The translations under genes and the position numbers were made by a program. Source: DAOTZU01 sp034433995 (lineage in GTDB: Bacteria > Chloroflexota > Anaerolineae > UBA1429). Taken from it: a stretch of 11,311 bases of DNA. The stretch is from the NCBI GenBank assembly GCA_034433995.1, contig DAOTZU010000044.1, positions 1 to 11,311 of the forward strand. Reading direction: 5' to 3'. The notes under the pieces were generated by a model. It saw only the letters and a program-made list of their open reading frames with translations, was not told the origin of the DNA and searched no databases. Numbering within the stretch: the first letter of the stretch is position 1; the number at the start of each line of letters is the position of its first letter. Of the stretch, positions 7,143 to 11,311 are shown piece after piece.

Positions 7143-7234
7143 CGTCGGTTGGAAACCGACGCCTGCGGATGAAAAGCCCGCAGCGCGGGCTTGACAGGCA
7201 GAGCCGTCGGATTCTATCCGACGGCGGGAACGGC
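7143..7234. repeat. Tri-hairpin repeat unit, copy 2
   Basis: Direct repeat of 7004-7095 at an offset of 139 bp, same length and order of hairpins: H1 7143-7150/7154-7161, H2 7174-7181/7185-7192, H3 7204-7212/7216-7224. All stems are retained at 8-9 bp. Differences at 7162, 7194, 7200 and 7203 fall outside the core stems; C7162 shortens the H1 extension seen in copy 1. A 47-bp spacer without hairpins separates the copies. Confidence 0.9.
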
Positions 7235-7294
7235 ACATTCCACCGGTGGGAAACGCCCGTAACTTTTCAGCGAATACCCGTGCCCACCGCCAGT

Positions 7295-7322
7295 TTGACA
7301 AGATAGTCCCCTTGCCTATATT
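7295..7322 (+). promoter_or_regulatory. Predicted sigma-70 promoter for the ABC-GldG-like operon
   Basis: Consensus -35 TTGACA (7295-7300), 16-bp spacer, -10 TATATT (7317-7322, one mismatch). The predicted start near 7329 gives a leader of about 100 nt before ATG 7430. The second repeat unit ends 60 bp upstream of the -35 box. Confidence 0.65.
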
Positions 7323-7429
7323 CCTGGCTACCTGGGTCTGAGGGGCCAGAACGCCCGGAGCGGCAAGCATCTTGGGCGGCGACGGGCGCGGCCTGAACCC
7401 ACACCGTGAACCGGAGGTGAGCACAGGCG

Positions 7430-8380
7430 ATGATTCAGGTGGAGCAACTGACCAAGTACTATGGCGCCAACCTGGCGCTGGATCGGGTCTCCTTTCAGGT
7501 GGCCGAAGGCGAGATTCTGGGGTTCCTGGGCCCCAACGGCGCCGGCAAAACCACCACCATGCGCATCCTCACCGGCTTCCTGCCCCCCAGCGACGGCAAG
7601 GTCACCGTGGCCGGCTATGACGTCTTCCAAGATTCGCTGGAGGCGCGCCGGCGCATCGGCTACCTTCCCGAGACGGTGCCCCTCTACCGCGAGATGACGG
7701 TGCACGATTACCTGGATTTCTGCGCCGCCATCCGTGGCGTGAACCAGCGCGAGCGGGCCATCGGCCGGGTATTGGAGGCCTGTTCCCTGGGCGACGTGGA
7801 GCACACCCTCATCGCCAAGCTCTCCAAGGGTTACCGCCAACGGGTGGGCCTGGCCCAAGCGCTGATCCACGATCCCCCTGTGCTGATCCTGGACGAACCC
7901 ACCATCGGCCTGGACCCGCGCCAGATCCTCAGCGTGCGCCAATTGATCAAGAGCTTGGGCAGCAAGCACACCATCATCCTCAGCACCCACATCCTACCGG
8001 AGGTGAGCCAGGTCTGCCAGCGGGTGCTCATCATCAACCGGGGGCGCATCGTGGCCGAGGACACGCCCGAACGCTTGACGGCGGGCCTACAAGGGGGCCT
8101 GCGGGTGCGGCTGCAATGCGCCCAACCCTCAGCCGATGCCGTGAACCTGCTCCGTGCCATCCCCGGCGTGACCCAAGCAGTGCAGACAGAGCCCCACACC
8201 TTTGAGGTGACCCTCGACGCCGGCACAGACCGGCGCAGCGATCTGGCCGCCCTGGCCGTACACCGGGGTTGGGGCTTGCTGGAGCTGCGCGCCCTCACCC
8301 TCAGCCTGGAAGATATCTTTATGCAGCTCACCACCGAGGAAGGCGAGGCCCAGCCGGAGGCCGTGGAGGCGCAACGATGA
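7430..8380 (+). CDS. ABC transporter ATP-binding protein, GldA-like
   Basis: Cytoplasmic ATPase subunit that would drive the permease encoded next to it. 316 residues. The nucleotide-binding domain shows Walker A GPNGAGKT (34-41), the Q-loop region GYLPE (77-81) with Glu in place of the usual Gln as is common in this subgroup, signature LSKGYRQRVGLAQAL (131-145), Walker B VLILDEP (151-157) with catalytic Glu156, D-loop GLDP (160-163) and H-loop His187. Residues ~220-316 are the accessory C-terminal domain found in ABC-2 exporters of the GldA/CcmA/NatA type. Start ATG 7430 follows GGAGGTGA (7413-7420); the spacing is a little long but no better start is in frame. The stop overlaps the next start (ATGA). 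The subgroup name rests on the GldF/GldG-like partners; substrate unknown. Confidence 0.95.
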   Translation: MIQVEQLTKYYGANLALDRVSFQVAEGEILGFLGPNGAGKTTTMRILTGFLPPSDGKVTVAGYDVFQDSLEARRRIGYLPETVPLYREMTVHDYLDFCAAIRGVNQRERAIGRVLEACSLGDVEHTLIAKLSKGYRQRVGLAQALIHDPPVLILDEPTIGLDPRQILSVRQLIKSLGSKHTIILSTHILPEVSQVCQRVLIINRGRIVAEDTPERLTAGLQGGLRVRLQCAQPSADAVNLLRAIPGVTQAVQTEPHTFEVTLDAGTDRRSDLAALAVHRGWGLLELRALTLSLEDIFMQLTTEEGEAQPEAVEAQR

Positions 8381-9093
8381 AGAACCTGTGGTACATTGCG
8401 CGGCGCGAATTGGCCGCCTATTTCACCTCTCCCATCGCCTATGTGATCATCGCCGTCTATCTGGCCGTGATCGGCGGCCTGTTCGGCTTTATCCTCTACT
8501 ACTCCCGCGAGGCGACGCTGCGCTACGTTTTCCTGCACGGCGTCTCGCTGCTCTTTCTGGTTTTGGTGACCCAAGCCCTGACCATGCGCCTCCTGGCCGA
8601 TGAACAACGCCAGGGCACCCTGGAGTTGCTCCTCACCTCGCCGGTGCGCGATTGGGAGGTGGTGTTGGGCAAATACCTGGCCAGCCTGATGGTGTTTGCG
8701 ACCATGGTGCTCCTCACCGGCTATCTGGGGCTCCTCCTCCTGCGCATCGGCAAACCCGATATCGGCCCCATGTTGGCGGGGTATCTGGGCTATCTCCTCC
8801 TGGGGGCAGCGCTGCTCGCCATCGGCGTGTTCAGTTCGTCCCTCACCCAGAACCAGATCATCGCCGCCATCGTAGGCATGGGGATCACCCTCCTCCTCTG
8901 GCTCAGCGGCGCATTGGTGGATCTGGTGGGCGGCGCCGTGGGCCAAGTTTTCGCGTATCTGCCCATCTTTGACCATTACATTGACCTGGTGCGCGGTGTG
9001 ATCGACACCAAAGATATCGTCTATTACCTGAGCGTGACGGCTGTGTTCCTCTTTTTCAGCGTTCGGGTGGTAGAATCCAGGAGGTGGAAGTAG
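8377..9093 (+). CDS. ABC-2 type permease, GldF-like
   Basis: Inner-membrane permease subunit, 238 residues with six predicted membrane segments (~19-41, 52-72, 101-124, 132-154, 160-184, 213-231). Between TM2 and TM3 is the ABC-2 coupling-helix motif DEQRQGTLELLLTSPVRDWE (75-94). Before the last helix FDHYIDLVRGVIDTKDIVYY (198-217) is typical of the GldF-type branch. Start at ATG 8377: it overlaps the ATPase stop by 4 nt and has GGAGG (8365-8369) 7 nt upstream. An in-frame upstream start at 8269 would add 36 residues that overlap the ATPase gene and look like shadow translation. Pairs with the upstream ATPase; transported substrate unknown. Confidence 0.93.
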   Translation: MKNLWYIARRELAAYFTSPIAYVIIAVYLAVIGGLFGFILYYSREATLRYVFLHGVSLLFLVLVTQALTMRLLADEQRQGTLELLLTSPVRDWEVVLGKYLASLMVFATMVLLTGYLGLLLLRIGKPDIGPMLAGYLGYLLLGAALLAIGVFSSSLTQNQIIAAIVGMGITLLLWLSGALVDLVGGAVGQVFAYLPIFDHYIDLVRGVIDTKDIVYYLSVTAVFLFFSVRVVESRRWK

Positions 9094-9094
9094 G

Positions 9095-10624
9095 ATGCAG
9101 AGGGAACGGGCGCGCTATGCGCGTTATTTGGCCCTCGCCGGCCTGGCGGCGGTGGCCATCGCCCTGGCCGCGTGGTTGATCTTGAGCAAACTGGCCCTGT
9201 GGAGCGAGATCCTGGGCGCGGTGGGCTTGGTGCTTCTGGCCGGCGCCATCTTGCTCAACCCCGCCGGCGTCAAGGCCGCGCTGGGCAGGCGCCAGGCCCG
9301 CTATGGGGGCAACGCTTTTCTCATGAGCCTGGCCTTTGTGGGCATCGTGGGCGTGCTGAATTACCTCGGCGCGCGCCACTATGTGCGCTGGGATGTGACC
9401 GCCGAAAAACAGTTCTCCCTCTCGGAGCAAACCTTGCAGCTCCTGCGCTCCCTGCAGGAGCCGGTGCAGGTGAAGCTGTTCTTCACCCCCAGCCATTACA
9501 ACCGGCAGCAGGCCGAGGATTTGATCAAGGAATATGCCGCCCGCAGCGCCAAGCTGACCTACGAGTTCATTGACCCCGATACCCAGCGCCGGCTGGCCCT
9601 GGATTACGGCATCGGCCGGGATGGCACCATCGTCTTTGAGCGCAACGGCCGGCGCGAGTTCTGCTTCGGCGTGCAGGAGCAAGACCTGACCAGCGCGCTC
9701 CTCAAAGTGACGCAGGATCGGACGCGCACCGTCTATTTCCTCACCGGCCACCAAGAGCGCGACCCGGAGAATACCGATGCCCAGGGCTACAGCCAGATCA
9801 AACAGGCCCTCACCGCCGAGAATTACCAGGTCAAGACCCTCAACCTGGCCATGACCACCACCCTCCCCAGCGACATAGATGTGCTGGTCATCGCCGGGCC
9901 AAAGGGGACGCTCGCGGAAGAAGAGTTGAACCGCTTGGCGAATTATGTCGAGCAAGGCGGCAAGGTATTGGCGCTGGTGGAGCCGGGCATGCCCGATCCT
10001 TTCGCCGGCCTCCTGCGCCGCTACGGCCTGGAGTTGCCCGATGACCTGGTCCTGGACCCGGTGCGCTCCTTCTTTGGCGATATCGCCACCCCTTTGGTGG
10101 ATCGCTACACCTTTCACCAGATCACCAAGGATTTGACGGGCCTGACGACCCTGTTCCCCATGGCCCGCTCCATCTCCATCACCCACCCCCTGCCCGAAGG
10201 CTGGAATGTGCAATTCCTGGCCCAAAGCAGCAGCGATAGTTGGGCCGAGACCGGCTACCGCGAGAAACAGGTGCGCCCCGACGCCCACGAGGCGCGCGGT
10301 CCTCTGGGCCTGGCGGCCGTGGCAGAGCCGAGCCAGACGGGCACGGGAAAAGGGCGGCTGGTGGTCATCGGCAGCGCCAACTTTTGCAGCAACGACCTGC
10401 TCACCCAGGTGCGGGGCAGCGTGGGCAATCTGGATCTCTTTATGAACGCCATCAACTGGCTGGCCGAGGAGGAGGCCCTCATCTCCATCCGCCCGAAGGA
10501 GATGACCACGCGCCAGGTGACTTTGACCGCCGCCCAAGCGCGCACCATCATCTATACCAATATACTTTTTGTGCCTTTGGTGGTGTTGGCGGTGGGGGTT
10601 TGGGTCTGGTGGAGGCGACGCTAA
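9095..10624 (+). CDS. GldG-like ABC auxiliary membrane protein
   Basis: 509-residue membrane-anchored partner of the ABC pair. Three N-terminal hydrophobic segments (~11-30, 37-55, 73-93), a large extracytoplasmic domain (~96-480) and one C-terminal helix (~483-506) followed by WWRRR. Family marks: RWDVTAEKQFSLSEQT (98-113), VYFLTGHQERD (213-223) and PSDIDVLVIAGPK (258-270) followed by GGKVLALVEP (288-297), as in GldG and the uncharacterised ABC-type auxiliary family. Bacteroidota GldG acts with GldA and GldF in gliding and surface adhesion; that function cannot simply be carried over here. Start ATG 9095 comes 1 nt after the permease stop, with AGGAGGT (9079-9085) upstream. Followed after 1 nt by the DUF4340 gene, its usual companion. 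Confidence 0.9.
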   Translation: MQRERARYARYLALAGLAAVAIALAAWLILSKLALWSEILGAVGLVLLAGAILLNPAGVKAALGRRQARYGGNAFLMSLAFVGIVGVLNYLGARHYVRWDVTAEKQFSLSEQTLQLLRSLQEPVQVKLFFTPSHYNRQQAEDLIKEYAARSAKLTYEFIDPDTQRRLALDYGIGRDGTIVFERNGRREFCFGVQEQDLTSALLKVTQDRTRTVYFLTGHQERDPENTDAQGYSQIKQALTAENYQVKTLNLAMTTTLPSDIDVLVIAGPKGTLAEEELNRLANYVEQGGKVLALVEPGMPDPFAGLLRRYGLELPDDLVLDPVRSFFGDIATPLVDRYTFHQITKDLTGLTTLFPMARSISITHPLPEGWNVQFLAQSSSDSWAETGYREKQVRPDAHEARGPLGLAAVAEPSQTGTGKGRLVVIGSANFCSNDLLTQVRGSVGNLDLFMNAINWLAEEEALISIRPKEMTTRQVTLTAAQARTIIYTNILFVPLVVLAVGVWVWWRRR

Positions 10625-10625
10625 G

Positions 10626-11240
10626 ATGAAGTTCCGGCACACCTTGATCCTCTTGGGGATCCTGGCGGCGCTGGTGCTCTTTATCCTGCTGGTGGAACGC
10701 AAGAGCACGCCCACGGCAGAAAAGGGCACCACACCTACCGCCACGCCGCTGGCGCAGCTCTTTTCCTTTGAACCCGGCAGCGCCCGCGCCCTGCGCGTCT
10801 GGCGGACCGGCCAGGAACAACGCACCGAGCTGATTTACGGCGAAGATGGCCTATGGCGCCTGGCCGCCCCCGTGGCCGAGGAGGCGGACCAGGAGGAGGT
10901 GTACTATCTCCTGGATGCTCTGGCCAGGCTGCGCCCGCAACGGGCCCTGGCAGAGACGGCGGACGCGCCGGCCGCATACGAGCTGGATCCGCCCCGTATC
11001 CAGGTGGAGATCACCCTGCAAGATGGCAGCGTGCAGGCCCTCCTGGTGGGGGCCGCCACGCCCACCCAGGCGGCCTACTATGCCCAAGTGCGGGGCGATG
11101 GGCGTGTCTACCTCATTCCTTACTATGTGGGCACGCAGCTTGAGGGAATACTCACCAAGCCGCCCATCAAGCCGACGCCTACCCCCGCAGAGGCGCCCTC
11201 GCCCCTGGCCTCCGCCACCCCGGCCGGCACGGGTGAATAA
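10626..11240 (+). CDS. DUF4340 domain protein, membrane-anchored
   Basis: 204-residue protein with one N-terminal hydrophobic anchor (~6-23) and the rest outside the membrane. The middle matches the DUF4340 pattern: GLWRLAAPVAEEADQEEVYYLLDALARL (75-102), then YELDPPRIQVEITLQDG (118-134) and AYYAQVRGDGRVYLIPYYV (150-168). DUF4340 proteins are of unknown function but are commonly found beside GldG-like genes. It is short for the family, and residues 179-204 are a low-complexity Pro/Thr/Ala tail, likely a disordered spacer. Start ATG 10626 is 1 nt after the GldG-like stop, with GGAGG at 10611-10615; an in-frame start at 10569 would overlap that gene. Last gene of the operon. No hairpin terminator is visible before the convergent gene. 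Confidence 0.85.
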   Translation: MKFRHTLILLGILAALVLFILLVERKSTPTAEKGTTPTATPLAQLFSFEPGSARALRVWRTGQEQRTELIYGEDGLWRLAAPVAEEADQEEVYYLLDALARLRPQRALAETADAPAAYELDPPRIQVEITLQDGSVQALLVGAATPTQAAYYAQVRGDGRVYLIPYYVGTQLEGILTKPPIKPTPTPAEAPSPLASATPAGTGE

Positions 11241-11255
11241 CAGGGGCCGCTCATC

Positions 11256-11311
11256 TCAGGAGCCGTAAAGCCGGCGGTAGAGCTCGCGATACCGGGCATA
11301 GACCTCGCGGT
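11256..11311 (-). CDS. C-terminus of a convergent gene, possibly an FGGY-family sugar kinase (partial)
   Basis: Reading the minus strand from the right edge gives REVYARYRELYRRLYGS and a TGA stop at 11256-11258. The Y-x-x-YRxLY pattern just before the stop resembles the C-terminal helix of FGGY carbohydrate kinases such as xylulokinase, but 17 residues is very little. The gene ends 15 bp from the DUF4340 stop, tail to tail. If it is a sugar kinase it would fit the GH78/MFS sugar theme. Confidence 0.45.
   Translation of the reverse strand, partial: REVYARYRELYRRLYGS

Larger units (their letters stand above)
6972..7294. other. Non-coding divergent intergenic core between two outward promoters
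   Basis: No credible gene lies between the GH78 and ABC operon promoters. Plus-strand open frames across it repeat the same basic peptide because they run through the two hairpin units, and they have no ribosome site. Besides the repeats it contains the palindrome CCACCGGTGG (7240-7249) and the GGATAA direct repeat (6983-6997). I see no attachment site, transposase remnant or CRISPR structure. Confidence 0.7.

Noticed and set aside
7004..7234. CRISPR array
   Set aside because: Only two units, 92 bp long with a 47-bp spacer, internally palindromic three times, and no cas gene nearby.
7004..7234. Insertion-sequence ends or integron-type attachment sites
   Set aside because: No transposase or integrase and no enclosed cargo; the repeats are direct and 47 bp apart.
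6997..7306. Two short plus-strand frames encoding a repeated basic peptide
   Set aside because: The repeated peptide is just translation of the two hairpin repeats; no ribosome site, and neither frame fits any family.
8269..8376. 36-residue N-terminal extension of the permease
   Set aside because: It would overlap the ATPase gene by more than 100 bp and translate to Gly/Arg/His-rich shadow sequence; ATG 8377 has a ribosome site and the classic ATGA overlap.
9056..10825. 589-codon open frame on the minus strand opposite the GldG-like gene
   Set aside because: Antisense to a gene with recognisable family motifs and membrane segments; the composition is shadow-like and it spans the boundaries of three real genes.

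Overview
The window is GC-rich, tightly packed bacterial DNA with strong Shine-Dalgarno sites and sigma-70-like promoters. The gene mix is a GTP-dependent PEP carboxykinase, a signal-less GH78 glycosidase beside a DUF362 gene, and a GldA/GldF/GldG-like ABC cassette with a DUF4340 protein carrying a Pro/Thr/Ala tail. Together with the base composition this is most like a Chloroflexota genome (Anaerolineae or Caldilineae type). That placement is inference from gene content; nothing here proves it, and no rRNA or tRNA is present.

Left half, 1-6912, all on the minus strand. It holds an MFS permease cut by the left edge (start 1260), GTP-type PEP carboxykinase (1420-3210), a DUF362 protein (3414-4520) and a GH78 alpha-L-rhamnosidase-like enzyme (4552-6912). 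The GH78 and DUF362 genes are 31 nt apart and probably form one operon read from a promoter at 6944-6971. PEPCK and MFS each have their own predicted promoter (3362-3389 and 1325-1353). A 12-bp perfect hairpin separates PEPCK from MFS, and an operator-like dyad covers the predicted PEPCK transcription start.

Centre, 6913-7429, is a 517-bp non-coding divergent region. It carries two 92-bp near-identical repeats 139 bp apart. Each repeat is made of three successive short hairpins, and both lie between the two outward-facing promoters, so they should be outside both mRNAs.

Right half, 7430-11240, is a plus-strand four-gene operon behind a near-consensus promoter: ABC ATPase, ABC-2 permease, GldG-like auxiliary membrane protein and DUF4340 protein. 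Its joints are a 4-nt ATGA overlap and two 1-nt gaps. The four products should form one membrane complex: ATPase inside, permease in the membrane, and two anchored proteins with large extracytoplasmic domains. The last bases (11256-11311) are the C-terminus of a convergent minus-strand gene that resembles an FGGY sugar kinase.

Most of the window is recognisable. The parts least explained by known families are the paired tri-hairpin repeat, the GH78-DUF362 pairing, the role of the Gld-like cassette outside Bacteroidota, and the dyad at the PEPCK promoter.
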